This document shows, one piece after another, positions 47,201-55,632 of a stretch of DNA of 64,000 nucleotides (positions within the stretch are counted from its first letter, which is position 1; each line of letters starts with the position of its first letter). Location of the stretch: contig OU452213.1 of assembly GCA_911728435.2 (NCBI GenBank), positions 4,567,834 through 4,631,833 of the forward strand, written 5' to 3'. A model generated the notes under the pieces. It was not told the DNA's origin. It did no database searches and saw nothing but the letters and a program-made list of their open reading frames with translations. The stretch comes from Apoderus coryli (taxonomy: Eukaryota; Arthropoda; Insecta; Coleoptera; Attelabidae). A program made the translations under genes and the position numbers.

Positions 47201-48943
47201 GCTGTGGAATATTAAATTTACAAAGAATAAATGAGCATAATCACCTTTATTTGTTTAACAAATCACTAAAATAAAATCCAAAAGTGTTCCTTTATTTTTT
47301 TTTTGAGTAGTAGTTTTTGTATGGCCATTACGCAGCCCAGATCTCAACTCAATTGAGCATATATTGGGATGAATTAAATATATACGTTGGTGGTCGTCTC
47401 ATCAAGCCGACAACTTTAGCAGAGTTCAGGTTAGCATTAAATGAAGATTGTGAAGCTACTGCTCAAGAAAAATTATCAATCGCATTGATTCAATGCCATG
47501 AAGACCTCAGACTCACATGGCAATGATGAAGAAGCAACCAACCTACCGATTTGTAGGACTTTTTTAATTTATCGATTTCATAAAATAAATCGTTTAAAAT
47601 GCATAATCCTCTTTAGCGACTAAATGGTTCACCTAGGTAGCAAAATTATGTTTTCCCCAGTGAAATGTATGCCTTTAACTAACTATAATTTACTTACCAA
47701 TGTAATTAAACAAAGTGACCCGAAATTTAAGTGGGAGAAAATACGATGACAGCACCGGCATTGCGAGATTTGTTAATGATAGTGTAAGCCCTACGGCCAT
47801 TTGCATACGCCCTCTGTATTTCATACTGTGAAACTCTTGCAGATATGCCATCAAAGCGATGTACAATCCACCAGTTCTACGAAATTTGGAACACGTTAGC
47901 ATATTATGCGAATACAATTCAAGTAAGATTGGTATTTTTGTTAACAATGGTTAGAATGCAAATTCGATAGAGTAAAGTCTTTAAGTTTTATATTGCCGAA
48001 TCGTTGCTGCGTGGTAAATTGTAAAAGAAATCACGCGAAAGGTGTGTTAGTTGTGTGTGTTTTTCTATTTCTCAAATCTGATAATTCACCACAGAAACCC
48101 TTTACCTAGTGCTTCTGGTGTAGTGTGTAAACAATATTTTGTTGCAGATGTACATAGAAGAAAGAAAAGAGAAGAAGAACTAACAGAATCAGATCAAATT
48201 CGTTTCCAACAAGGTATTGAGAAAAGTACATTTGAAATTTTGGAACATCCTATGTCTTACACTGACAAATCCAAGGCAATTGAGCATAAATATTAAAGGC
48301 CTTCAACGCGAAATATCAGCAATTTTAACTCACCTCTCTGTCACGCACGTTCCTTTTATAAATTAGATTGAGAGTAACTGAGAAATTAACCTGTTTAATG
48401 TTTCAGAGTTAATGATAATTTTGGCGGTTTTTCCGTTCCTTTTATAAAAATATGCAACTAACGTGAGCTGTAGGTGATCATATCACATCAGCCCATCTGA
48501 TCTGACTTTTTACAACGGTACTTACATTATCCCGCCTATAAATTTGAAAACAACCAAATATGTAAAAGTTTGTGTAAAACTTGTAGCGATATAAACAAAT
48601 AGTTCCACAAGCAACGCCCAAAAAATCATTTGTTTTCTTCCAACAGTGTCCATGAGCACACCCCATGGCGGACCACCAAGGATCATGCCTAAAAAAATCC
48701 TTGTGTGTTTCACTTTCACAAAATAGGAAAACATTCTTCCTTACCAATATAGAGGACTGCGTTAATTAAGCCTTTGTCATTCATAGTAAGATTCAAGTCA
48801 CACTCAGCGGCAGGTAGAATATACGACATGACCATATTGTCGAAATGTAACGCGAACATTGATGTGGTAATGCCCAGTGCGACAAGTAGCATGTTAAATT
48901 TGCCATAACCGGTTGCTGTTACTGCCGTTTCAAAGTTTGCTAC
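35125..48943 (-). CDS. SV2/SVOP-like major facilitator transporter (gene span)
   Basis: Eight exons join in phase on the minus strand: 48745-48943, 48526-48688, 47698-47876, 40714-40898, 40269-40438, 38487-38646, [gap], 36015-36174 and 35125-35252. The product is a 12-helix-type transporter of the synaptic-vesicle glycoprotein 2 family. It carries TGYGKFN before helix 1, the cytoplasmic loop 2-3 signature WGVLMDTVGRK, FLPESPKFL, a long lumenal loop and RLWLPQI. In insects such proteins are often multi-copy and their substrates are mostly unknown. The start exon, the last exon and one exon between 36174 and 38487 (length must be 1 mod 3) were not found. The introns host two hammerhead cassettes, THAP elements, a pogo, Tc1 pieces and a LINE. 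Confidence 0.85.
35305..35345 (+). repeat. Transposon end of the TAGGTCATTCAA family (left)
   Basis: TTAGATCATTCAATAAGAC followed by 'attgatagcgttaccacag' matches the inverted end at 37215-37262. A transporter exon lies between the two ends, so they are not simply one intact element. Confidence 0.5.
35597..35709 (+). pseudogene. THAP zinc-finger exon (first exon only)
   Basis: ATG at 35597 opens 37 codons with a C-x4-C pair (VCAAKCC), NKRYTCSKHFFRFPTDPVR and a donor 'gtgagt' that splits an Arg codon. This is the start of a THAP domain (C2CH zinc finger; FxFP motif). The intron position and phase equal those of the THAP exon ending at 46391. No second exon with the CxxH half was found nearby. 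It lies antisense in a transporter intron and probably derives from a DNA transposon. Confidence 0.6.
36015..36174 (-). CDS. SV2-like transporter exon (helices 9-10)
   Basis: The acceptor is 'ttatttcag' and the donor 'gtaagg'. It encodes VVLTLAASLAEALLYIAPNTTVTVTL, then FCSIAYDIIIAIMMAIFPTTLR. The 'FPTTLRGTAM' junction formed with the next exon is a family hallmark. It needs one base from the preceding exon, so an exon between here and 38487 is missing. Confidence 0.85.
36442..36515 (-). ncRNA. Hammerhead ribozyme, minus strand, core intact
   Basis: Minus strand: outer stem I ATGGG/CCCAT, inner stem I GGTACT/AGTATC (one G-U), core CTGACGA (36488-36494), stem II GCTC/GAGC with 7-nt loop, core GAAA (36469-36472), perfect palindromic stem III ACGAATTCGT, cleavage triplet GTC (predicted cut after the base opposite 36459). 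Every invariant core base is present. It is in the sense orientation of the host transporter intron. Confidence 0.9.
36637..36710 (+). ncRNA. Hammerhead ribozyme, plus strand
   Basis: Plus strand: stem I ATGGG...GGTACT with AGTATC...CCCAT, core CTGACGA (36658-36664), stem II GCTC/GAGC (36665-36679, loop ATAACAA), core GAAA (36680-36683), stem III ATGAATTCGT with one G-U where the other arm has a Watson-Crick pair, cleavage triplet GTC (36691-36693). All invariant bases are present. Confidence 0.88.
36931..36966 (+). repeat. AATAAAG followed by (ATTAC)n
   Basis: A polyadenylation-like AATAAAG at 36934 is followed by four to five ATTAC units. This is typical of the 3' end of a retroposed transcript and may mark the 3' end of the element carrying hammerhead cassette 1. 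Confidence 0.6.
37170..37264 (-). repeat. Transposon end of the TAGGTCATTCAA family (right)
   Basis: The minus strand reads TAGGTCATTCAATAAGACCG and continues to TTTTTATTTAGTACTAACC, the same terminal about 100 bases as at 11169-11260 and 29560-29644. It is a solo end with no transposase attached. Confidence 0.65.
37265..38480. other. Transporter intron DNA; missing exon not found
   Basis: The transporter phase gap requires an exon between 36174 and 38487. The minus strand was read for a hydrophobic segment followed by a small GRK-type loop and none was convincing. The sequence is AT-rich with no other supported feature. Confidence 0.4.
38487..38646 (-). CDS. SV2-like transporter exon (lumenal loop)
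   Basis: The acceptor is 'tctttaag' and the donor 'gtaagt'. It encodes NDVVRLWLPQIFQSIHDYK, the RLW(L/F)PQI block that follows helix 7, then a hydrophilic, Cys-containing loop (SDLCTMLEIF, MICNV). It ends in phase 0, which does not fit the next recognised exon at 36174. Confidence 0.82.
39069..39148 (-). ncRNA. Hammerhead ribozyme with mutated core, minus strand
   Basis: Minus strand: distal stem I of 12 bp, proximal CACCA/TAGTG, core CTGATGA (39118-39124), stem II GTCG/CGAC (loop TGGAT), then GAAC where GAAA is required, CGGCC and triplet GTC. The A-to-C change removes A15.1, which should pair with U16.1, so cleavage should be lost or very weak. This arm is in the sense orientation of the transporter intron. 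Confidence 0.8.
39250..39329 (+). ncRNA. Hammerhead ribozyme, plus strand, core intact
   Basis: Plus strand: distal stem I CTGTCAACTACT/AGTGGTTGACAG (12 bp with one G-U), core CTGATGA (39274-39280), stem II GTCG/CGAC (39281-39293, loop TGGAG), core GAAA (39294-39297), minimal palindromic stem III ACGGCCGT, triplet GTC (39303-39305; predicted cut after 39305). Proximal stem I (CCCCA/TGCTG) has mismatches, while the other arm keeps CACCA, so cleavage may be weakened. Confidence 0.88.
40269..40438 (-). CDS. SV2-like transporter exon (central loop to helix 7)
   Basis: The acceptor is 'tttccag' and the donor 'gtacgt'. It encodes an acidic loop (VEEKENFEVNAEDEQSF), then GWKQISPLFQKTYLSSLILVCLVEPAMHL. 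This is the membrane re-entry after the central loop. It is 170 bases long and ends in phase 2, matching the next exon. Confidence 0.85.
40714..40898 (-). CDS. SV2-like transporter exon (helix 6 and FLPESPKFL)
   Basis: The acceptor is 'attttag' and the donor 'gtaagt'. It encodes FRQWNLMILVSSVVPLISTVVFYFLPESPKFLMSAGQNEKALEIFRKIY, with the helix 6 end and the hallmark PESP(K/R)FL motif of SV2/sugar-transporter-like MFS proteins, followed by the central cytoplasmic loop. Confidence 0.9.
40975..41620 (-). pseudogene. Tc1-like transposase remnant
   Basis: The minus strand reads, in one frame, RLNFVRVHLGWELRPWRPVLFTDKSRFRLTGCDGRVV, then LEIIVWGGISLEAKTDLVAIP. This is the first catalytic Asp (FTD, usually FTDESRF) and the WGGIS block of Tc1 elements. 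Towards 41620 are decayed helix-turn-helix pieces (IRDSLGLRQQ), and towards 40975 a VIRQRVARRALDL-like C-terminal piece. The middle catalytic Asp block was not found. It is intronic to the transporter. Confidence 0.75.
41621..42515 (+). repeat. Family R copy (plus-oriented part)
   Basis: The blocks at 41740-42000 match 5100-5330 and 52980-53250. From 42335 on (CCATCGATAGATCTTCATGC), the sequence is the reverse complement of 44240-44070. It is interrupted by the pogo element at 42516. Confidence 0.6.
42335..44250. repeat. Large inverted repeat of family R (arms about 290 bp)
   Basis: 42335-42515 plus 43546-43640 is the reverse complement of 43965-44250, so two family R ends lie tail-to-tail. 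The left arm is split by the pogo element. The outer end at 44266, read on the minus strand, starts TGTAACCTTTTGTAATTAGC, the family's terminal sequence. Confidence 0.75.
42516..43545 (-). mobile_element. Pogo/Tigger-like element, 1030 bp, TA target
   Basis: The terminal inverted repeats GGGGAAAGGTGTACGAG (42516) and CTCGTACACCTTTCCCC (43545) are flanked by TA, and the inverted paralogue at 44043 shows the uninterrupted site. Its only coding remnant (minus, 43187-42900) is the Cys/His finger found at the C-terminus of insect pogo-type transposases: ECLFCTETYSKGNKGEGWIQCTVCKK, a stop where Trp is usual, then GHEACAGI and EFTCDLC. The catalytic domain is deleted, so it is non-autonomous. Confidence 0.85.
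44267..44660 (+). repeat. Further family R sequence
   Basis: Blocks such as 'cgtcgaatattacaactaatt' and 'tatcgacaatg' near 44453-44490 match 6595 and 6955. No gene is seen. Confidence 0.5.
44918..46391 (+). pseudogene. THAP exon 1, split by a LINE insertion
   Basis: Left part (to 44965) reads VVCSAKGCANKS with the C-x4-C pair. After the LINE (44966-46341) and counting AGTTA once, the frame resumes as YNCNLSFFTFPKDQAR, with the F-x-FP motif of THAP fingers. The donor 'gtaagt' at 46392 splits an Arg codon, as in the exon ending at 35709. There is no ATG in the expected place upstream. The insertion certainly inactivates the exon. Confidence 0.75.
44966..46341 (-). pseudogene. 5'-truncated CR1/Jockey-group LINE inserted in the THAP exon
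   Basis: One open minus-strand frame of about 430 codons (46332-45022) holds RT motifs QHGYLKGKSTKTAIFEFLN, LFIDLSKAYDSLDRSLL, GVAQGSILGPILFLIYFND, the catalytic VNYADDTNAL and a C-terminal domain. It ends in a (TTA)n tail. AGTTA flanks both sides (44961-44965; 46342-46346). The long intact frame implies a young insertion. The endonuclease and early RT are missing through 5' truncation. Confidence 0.92.
46540..46645 (+). pseudogene. THAP exon 2
   Basis: The acceptor is 'gttctatag' and the phase matches exon 1. It encodes AEIWMVDSDREDLEASKNLSS, then YRLCAAHFKDRIK and a TAA. The invariant Trp and the CxxH pair (CAAH) complete the C2CH zinc site. The stop comes right after HF, before the usual AVPTIF box, so the domain is truncated or the reading frame decayed. 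Confidence 0.75.
47300..47530 (+). pseudogene. Tc1-like transposase C-terminus
   Basis: The frame to the TGA at 47524 reads YWDELNIYVGGRLIKPTTLAEFRLALNEDCEATAQEKL. In a neighbouring frame, just upstream, PDLNSIEHIL holds the DDE-terminal Glu. One frameshift separates them. The rest of the element is missing. Confidence 0.7.
47698..47876 (-). CDS. SV2-like transporter exon (helices 4-5)
   Basis: The acceptor is 'atttcgtag' and the donor 'gtaagt'. It encodes TGGLYIALMAYLQEFHSMKYRGRMQMAVGL, then hydrophobic residues ending FRVTLFNYI. The conserved 'YLQEF....RGR' cytoplasmic motif between helices 4 and 5 is present. Confidence 0.85.
47985..48296 (+). pseudogene. THAP-like relic (third copy, tentative)
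   Basis: PNRCCVVNCKRNHAKG gives a C-x4-C pair and a basic run. Then follow VCVFLFLKSD (weak FxFP-like) and, in another frame, VVCKQYFVADVHRRKKREEEL and a charged stretch to the TAA at 48294. The CxxH half reads CKQY, so the His is lost. The resemblance to the other two THAP exons is suggestive only. Confidence 0.35.
48526..48688 (-). CDS. SV2-like transporter exon (helices 2-3, MFS signature)
   Basis: The acceptor is 'ttttttag' and the donor 'gtaagt'. It encodes GMILGGPPWGVLMDTVGRKQMI, carrying the MFS loop 2-3 signature (G-x3-D-x2-GR-[KR]), then two hydrophobic segments ending FKFIGGI. The phases match both neighbours. Confidence 0.88.
48745..48943 (-). CDS. SV2-like transporter exon (helix 1 region)
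   Basis: The acceptor is 'ccttcag' and the donor 'gtaagg'. It encodes VANFETAVTATGYGKFNMLLVALG, then a hydrophobic span and LPAAECDLNLTMNDKGLINAVLYIG. The TGYGKFN motif and the 'AECDL...KG.INA' block are typical of the family before and after helix 1. Confidence 0.85.
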
Positions 48944-49045
48944 CTGAAGGCTTAAATCATCTGAGCAAAAAATATCAGAGAAGTTAAATACGTACGACTG
49001 AGACTGCTTAGAACTAATCGATACCGGAGTTACCCAACAACACTT

Positions 49046-49120
49046 GGGAGATGTACGTTCCCTGAAAGAAGTTGATAAAGCTATTCGACAACTTAGAAAC
49101 AACAAAGCGATAGAGCATTA
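49046..49120 (+). pseudogene. Short LINE RT fragment
   Basis: It reads DVRSLKEVDKAIRQLRNNKAIEH-stop, matching RT motif 0 (EVxxAIxxLKNxKAxGxD). It sits 100 bases upstream of the first recognised transporter exon. Confidence 0.55.
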
Positions 49121-49263
49121 ATTCATTTTATTTAAGTTTTTTAAAATTTGTCCCCAACTTTATGGCACGCCATTTCAATCATCGTAACTGGACACTTTCA
49201 AAACTGATTTTGTAGCTTCTGGGATAACAACCCCTGTAAGTACCTCAAAACTTAACCCAATTA

Positions 49264-51415
49264 CTTTATGTTCAGTTCACTGTCGTTGTTGGGAACACGA
49301 GGGTTGTACAAAAGCGTAACTTCTGGAAGGCGGATTATGTATCAATAAATGATTATTTGTCCCGCAGTTTGCAAGATACTGATGACATCGAAATATGTCT
49401 CGGAGCTATTCAAGAGGCTATCCAGAAGTACGTACCAGTCTGCCCCCGCAGGGTAAACACGCAGAAGCCGTGGATCAACGGAAATATTTTCGGAGAAATA
49501 CAAAGGAAGAGGAGACTCTGGCACAAGTACAGACGGTTGAGAACGGACGCGAGCTATTTGTTATATAGGCAGCAAAACAATAAACTAAAGACAATGATAT
49601 CGGAGGCTAGATGTCGGTATGAAAGTGAAATGGCGGCGAGTAGCAATAAGAAACAATAACTGGGCCAATTGACATAGCCAATGCATTCGCTAACCAGTTC
49701 AGTAGTGTTTTTACCGACGACTCGAGGGACAATTTACCTGTATTACCCCAGTCTACCAGAAACAGGCAGTCATTAACAACCGTTAATTTTATAACCGCCG
49801 ATATAAAGGAGGCAGTAGCGGGTTTGAAGCAAGACTCGAGTCCTGGCCCGGACGAAATTCCTCCGATGTTTCTTCAGAGATGCATTGAATCATTATTACG
49901 ACCATTGGCCACGTCAATGCAAAAATGCATCAACATGGGCACTCTACCGGAGGAATGGTTGTCTGCTGTCGTGATACCTATATTTAAAAAGGGTGACAAG
50001 TTCGCTGCAGAAAATTATCGACCTAGTTTGACCTGCGCACTTTGTAAATGCATGGAGAAAGTCATTACCAGAAATATGACTTCATTTCTAGTTGAATCAA
50101 ATATTATTCCCAATGAACAACATGGGTTTGTGCCCAAGAGGTCGGTGGAGTCGAATCTTCTGGAGTGCCTCAATGTGTGGACCAGCCATAATGATGTTGG
50201 TCAGCCTACGGATGTGTTGTATCTGGATTTTGAGAAAGCATTCGACAGAGTGCCATTTGCTCGTTTGTTGCTGAAATTGGAGCATTACGGCGTGCGGGGG
50301 GCACTCCTGAGATAGATTGAGATGTTTCTTACAAAAAGAATTTTCCAGGTTAGAGCGAATGGTGCATTATCCGCTAAATTGCCGGTCTTGAGTGGTGTCC
50401 CGCAGGGGTCTGTACTGGGGCCATTGCTTTTTCTGGCATATATATCAGACTTAACAAGAACCATCACGTCAAACATGAGCTTCTTTGCTGATGACACCAA
50501 ATTGTTTTGTAACCCACTGCGAGACGATAATGAGTTCCAGATCGACATTGATGGGGTAGTGTCTTGGTCGACGGTTTGGTGGATGAACTTGAATTTGGAG
50601 AAGTGCCAGGTACTACACATCGGAGCTAATAATCCTAGGACTCCATATTTCATCAATGGAAATGCCGTTAAATCTGTAAATCAGCAGAAGGATCTTGGTG
50701 TCATAGTAACAGCGGATTTGAAGTGGGAGGCCCATATTTCCGCCACAGTGAAGAAAGCTAATAGACTGATGTGGTATCTGATACAGAAGGCTTTCAAATC
50801 GAGATCAAACTCTCTAATATTGCAATTGTATAAATTGTATGTCAGACCACTATTGGAATATGCCAACAGCGTTTGGTCCCCCTACTTCATTAAGGACATA
50901 GAGGCATTGGAAAGGGTTCAGAGGAGATTCACTAAGCTACCTCATGCACTTAGCCATATACCATATGAGGAGCGATTGAGGCTTTTAAATTTGACATGTC
51001 TTTATGATCGACGACAACGAGGCGATCTAATTCAAACATACAAGATACTTAGTGGCTACTACTCGGTGGATCTCGATGTATTTCATCCTGCTAGAAATCC
51101 TAATCTGCGTGGCAATAGTAAGAAACTTGACAAGGAGAGATGTGCTAGACTTCCTCGGAAGAATTTTATAACAAACAGAGTTGTATATGCATGGAATTCA
51201 TTACCTGAAGAGGTGATAATGGCGCAAACGGTTGACAGCTTTAAGAACAGGCTGGACAATTTCATGGAGGACCATGGCGATCAGTTGGTCCACTACTCGC
51301 TATAGAAGATTAGTGAGGATGACATCAATATTTCAAAAACCTCAAATTAGGAACTGAGCAACAGTTTCATCGGTTTTACCGTTTACTGTTTTACGACTAA
51401 TAATAATAATAATTC
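49264..51415 (+). pseudogene. CR1-like LINE, nearly complete RT, one stop
   Basis: It begins in the linker (RNFWKADYVSINDYL) and contains KPWINGNIFGEIQRKRRLW, then SSPGPDEIPPMFLQ, GFVPKRSVESNLLE, LYLDFEKAFDRVPF, SGVPQGSVLGPLLFLAYISDL, the catalytic FFADDTKLF and a full C-terminal domain (SLPEEVIMAQTVDSFKNRLD). A short UTR and a (TAA)n tail follow at 51401-51414. Defects are a frame break near 49658 and a TAG at 50312 (between FEKAFD and VPQG). The endonuclease is missing. Confidence 0.92.
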
Positions 51416-51884
51416 ATTTATAAGGGTGATTTTTGATCGCTACCAAGATTTTATTAGGACTTTTAATGGTTTTTGGATATTTGCGCAGGCTCCTAATTTT
51501 TTCTAATTAACCTAGCCTAGAATTTAAATTCTACAAAGTGTTCAAAAAGTTGTTTGTATTCAAATTAGAATTTCTTCTTTCAAATAATTGAATAGAACGT
51601 AACATTAAGTCACTACTCACACTTGCTTTTTGGAACTTCAACTTCTACATTATCAAAACCTTTGCACGTTGTTTGGTTTTTCATTATAGAACCAATTAGA
51701 AGTTGCTGCTGCTTAAGAAGCAGATGATGATATTCTAAATTTGGATGGCAACAGTTATAATTTGAATAACAGGTAATTACCTAGTGGTTTAAGATAGCAT
51801 TATCAGGCATGTTAAATAGTATAGTGTACTGAGAATTGTTCTATAAGCTTTGTTTTTCTTAAAAGATTTAATAAATAAATATAC

Positions 51885-52075
51885 AGGGTGTGCGGAAATG
51901 ACGTGTACAACGAGGTAAAAATTAGATGCACAAAGTAATTATCTGTCAAATATTATAATACTTTCCTATGAATAACTCTTGACGTTTTCGTGGAAAATTC
52001 ATAATATTGGGCGAATTTTTAATTGAATCTCTTAGTTTCATGTAGACCACCCTGTATTTGATGAAGCAAAAATTA
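51885..52075 (+). repeat. Partial copy of the 38.7-kb repeat (empty-site paralogue)
   Basis: The stretch from GTAATTATCTGTCAAATATT through CTCTTGACGTTTTCGTGGAAA to TTTTTAATTGAATCTC matches 39531-39640, and the bases before it match 38995-39022 without interruption. It therefore shows the state before cassette 2 inserted. Confidence 0.8.
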
Positions 52076-52344
52076 AAGTTTTCCTATAGATATGTCGATA
52101 TATCTTTAATTTTGTATGGAAGAGGCACACATATTAGGTAATAATAAGAAGAATTTTCAAAATTACAATATTTATCAAGTCAGCCATGAGAATTTGAGAA
52201 AACAGAATACATTTTATTAAATTTGAGATTTACTCTCAAATAATCTGTTGAAAATTCTTACCTAAGAGTTGGGAATTTTTCATAAAACAGTTTTTTATCT
52301 GTGACATTTCATTTAATTCAATTAATCAAAACTGCGAACCTATT

Positions 52345-52560
52345 CCAAAGGAGAAAGAATAGACATGATTTTTCTAGGAGAATGGTCCAAAAACGCTTTA
52401 CTGGCATCGCGGGTTTACGCTCAAAGGCTCCCGGCCAAAAAAGCGGTCTGCGAGAGACTGTTAAGGCAGTTTAACGAAAGATACCACCCAAACACAGTGC
52501 AACTGCATCAAGAACTTTTTAATACTGATTTTAAATCATGTTGAATTTTGTACAAGGGCA
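52345..52560 (+). pseudogene. DUF4817-like helix-turn-helix fragment of a transposon protein
   Basis: The frame from about 52345 reads IPKERIDMIFLGEWSKNALLASRVYAQRLP, then CERLLRQFNERYHPNTVQ to a TGA near 52544. Helices of the kind 'Y..EE..D.IF.YGE...NA..A...Y.QRFP' are common at the start of insect transposon proteins. No catalytic part follows. Confidence 0.6.
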
Positions 52561-52682
52561 GGAACAAAATTATCGAAAATTAAAACTTTTTTACTAGAGC
52601 AGATGAAGGAGCAAATAAACGAAGCGTTTAGAAGCGTTACACCAGGATAAAGTTGTTGAAGGATTTAAAAAAAGGATCAAAT

Positions 52683-54585
52683 TGTAACCATTTTGAAATT
52701 AGCGGGTATTATGTACATTCAGTAAGAATACTAATTTTATAGCTCAAACCAAATGAATCCCAATATGCTATTCAAATTGTTACGGTTCGATTCAAGTTTT
52801 ACGAGCGGTTTTAAATAAAGAAGAACAAACAAAGAATATCAACTTGAATAATAACAGAATCAAATTATTAAATGAAAGAAACAAACAACTAAAATAAGCT
52901 TTATTAATCTGTATTAAAGTTATGCAAAATTACTCACCTTTATAATTCTGGATCACTTTGTATTTAAAAGAAAATATTTAATTGGTCGACGCTTCTGTCA
53001 ATAATTTATCGAAAACTTTATTAGAAATAAAACGCAAAGGTCTGGGCTAAAAACACTTAATTTAATAATTAAAACTAATAAAGAAAATTAATAACAACAA
53101 AGAAATAAATATGTATAAATTAAAAAAAAAAGAATAAAACAATTAAGCGATAATGAAAATTTAGAAGAAAATCTTAGTTAGTACTTGTACAACTTAAAAA
53201 TAGGAAAATTAATATAATCACGAATAATATTAATTCCTATACGAAACTTTAATCACAATTGAAAACTGAATTTATTTCAATTACTAAAAGAAATAACGTT
53301 AAACTTTATAAAAAAGAACTGATTAAAACAAAAAGGCCTTCAATTAAAAGATTTAACAAAACATACGGAACTTTATACAATTCACTACTTCAGAATAAAA
53401 TGAAATGGACTTAATCTTTAAACAAAAACTAGAAAATAATTCTTAACTGAAAATCTACTAAGTCCAAAAACAAATTAAAATATTTAATTTAACTTTATAT
53501 AATTAAATGAGGGAATTAATAATACTCTGTCTCCTCCACTAAACTTCAATATATATTTTCATAAATCTGGTCGTACTCTAATTATCATTGGGGTTCTTAC
53601 AACATACATGTTTCGGTCATATATATGGCCATCCTCAGTGTTATACAAACGTTACATTGTCATACAATTTTGAAGCTGTAATAAATTGGTATTGTTAACA
53701 TTATATAATTTTCTTATTATTCGTGACTTACTTTACTGAAATAAAATAAAAAAATTTTTCTTTAAAAAATCCTACATTCTTAAAACTAACTCAACTAAAA
53801 GAACATATAATTAGAAAAACACATCTTGACTGAACTAAGGCTAGAACGGATCTAATCTTAAAACCCTATTGCCTTTCCAAAATTCCTCATAAAAATCACA
53901 TAGTAGGTACTACAGAATGAAAACAGCCAATCAGAAAAAAGGCATATACCCCAATACAGGTACATCTACAGGGTGAGAAGATTCACAAACTAAGATACAT
54001 TTTTATTTGTATGTCGACTTTAATAAAGGTTCTTGATACTTAGGTATCTTATGTTGGAGTTCGTTCAAAAGATTAACCAGTCACTACCATTTGTAAAGCA
54101 AGAAACAATACGATTTTATAATGTCTTCTCAAACTCCCGAATCAGCAACTGGACAAAAACCCATTGTTTTTTTATGCGCCCATTATATATATTATTTGAT
54201 ATGGAAAACCGTGACACCCTCCAACTAGCTTTTGTATATAATAATAAGAGTTCGACAAGATGTTTTGATGGATCAAAAGTGAGACCACTCAATAATTGAA
54301 ACATCTGGTTATCTTTTCTAATATATGCTTTTATCTTTGGGCTCACTCATAAACATAAACTCTATATTCTCGATAAGTTTAAAAAAGTCGTTCTTTTAGG
54401 TACCTAACAGTTCCTTTAGGAATATTTGTAAAAAGCCCCAAGATAATATTTGTATTACTTGCAGATGTTGTATAATGTTGACGAAAGATTGTATTTGTAG
54501 ACAGATTGGTAGAAAACTATAAAACTATGAGACACATACAACCCAGACCCAAATACAGGGTAGGACAAAAGTAAATTCCATTGCC
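52683..54585 (+). repeat. Longest complete-looking copy of family R (1.9 kb)
   Basis: It runs from TGTAACCATTTTGAAATTAG to ACAGGGTAGGACAAAAGTAA, the two ends joined directly in the short copy at 21871-22322. It is AT-rich, without a conserved open frame. A hammerhead motif lies inside at 53598-53645 on the minus strand, in a stretch (about 53510-53700) not shared with the other copies, so it may be a nested insertion. Confidence 0.65.
53598..53645 (-). ncRNA. Minimal hammerhead ribozyme motif
   Basis: Minus strand: stem I TATAACA paired over 7 bp (one G-U) with TGTTGTA, core CTGAGGA, one extra T, stem II GG...CC extended by CATATATATG, core GAAA (53611-53614), minimal palindromic stem III ACATGT, triplet GTA. 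The perfect complementarity of stem I across the motif is strong evidence that this is not chance. Confidence 0.65.
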
Positions 54586-54719
54586 CGTGCGTCTTATTAC
54601 AAAATGTGCCTAGAGTCCAATCATTTGGAACATTTATTATAAAATTTATCAATATTTATGTGTATGTTGTTATTTAATTTAAGTTAAAAATGTATTTATT
54701 TAATATGTTATTGTGTTAA

Positions 54720-55105
54720 AATTCGCCTAATATTATTTTCCACGAAAACGTCAAAAGTTATCCATAGGAAAGTATTGTAGTATTTGATAGATAATTACTT
54801 TGTGCATCTAATTTTGGCCTCATATACCGGGTGTTGCATTTAAAATAAACAAGTTATTTAGAATTAAACTTCACGTTCATATCACTAATATTATTGTACA
54901 CTCTGTATTTAGTATTGGGTGATATTTGGCGTAACAAGTGATGCGTGGGTATATTTATCAGCCCAGACTGGCTTAAAAAGAACAAATGACTAGGTGTGAA
55001 TTTTTTCATTCAAATTATGTCTATATTTTTATAAATATTTAAAAAACTGTCAGGTTTAGGTGAGATGTACTTTATTGAAAGTTAGGTTTATTTTAAATGA
55101 AAAAT
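54720..55105 (-). repeat. Second copy of the 38.7-kb repeat, inverted
   Basis: Its reverse complement aligns with 38708-39022 and 39531-39600, including ACCTGACAGTTTTTTAAATA and the AATTATCTATCAAATAC site, with no cassette inserted. Confidence 0.8.
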
Positions 55106-55478
55106 ATAAAAACATATTCATATACATTTTATTTAAAAAAACAAAACTATGGTTCATTTCATATATTTGGGACACCCTGTATAGATGCACAATATTTTTA
55201 AAATATAGCCATAATTCATTTTTATCGAACCCATAAATAAAACTTTTAATGAAATAGTTTCCGTGTCTTATGACGTGAATAACCCTGTATACATGTCTCT
55301 GTATTTTATTTAATGTTTTCCGTTTATAAAAAATAAATACATCAGCGTTACATTTTCGAGACTATTTAATTAAATTTTCTATAATAAATAAATAAACATC
55401 TATAAAATACATAACCAATTAAATTCTAAGTAAATTTAAGGTTGTAAAACGATAATAAAATTTTATTCACTATACCCA

Positions 55479-55503
55479 TATAAATAAACAATAACCAATC
55501 AGT
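55479..55503 (+). promoter_or_regulatory. Candidate TATA box and initiator of the small secreted protein gene
   Basis: TATAAATA at 55479-55486 is followed by the arthropod initiator TCAGT at 55499-55503, 50 bases before the ATG at 55554. The spacing (22 bases from TATA start to the initiator A) is shorter than usual, so one of the two may be incidental. Confidence 0.4.
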
Positions 55504-55553
55504 AGTAAAATATTTTCTACTAACAATCCTAGAAATACCTCAAGCGATTCAAA

Positions 55554-55632
55554 ATGAGAAACTCAACTACCATATTAATTACTGTGTTTGCTTTATTTGT
55601 TGCGATAAACTATGTTCAGGCTGCACCAGCAG
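55554..55632 (+). CDS. Small secreted protein, exon 1 (signal peptide)
   Basis: ATG at 55554 is the first in its leader. The exon ends GCACCAGCAG before donor 'gtacgt', in phase 1, just after the predicted cleavage site. Signal-peptide exons of this kind are common in secreted insect peptides. Confidence 0.75.
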
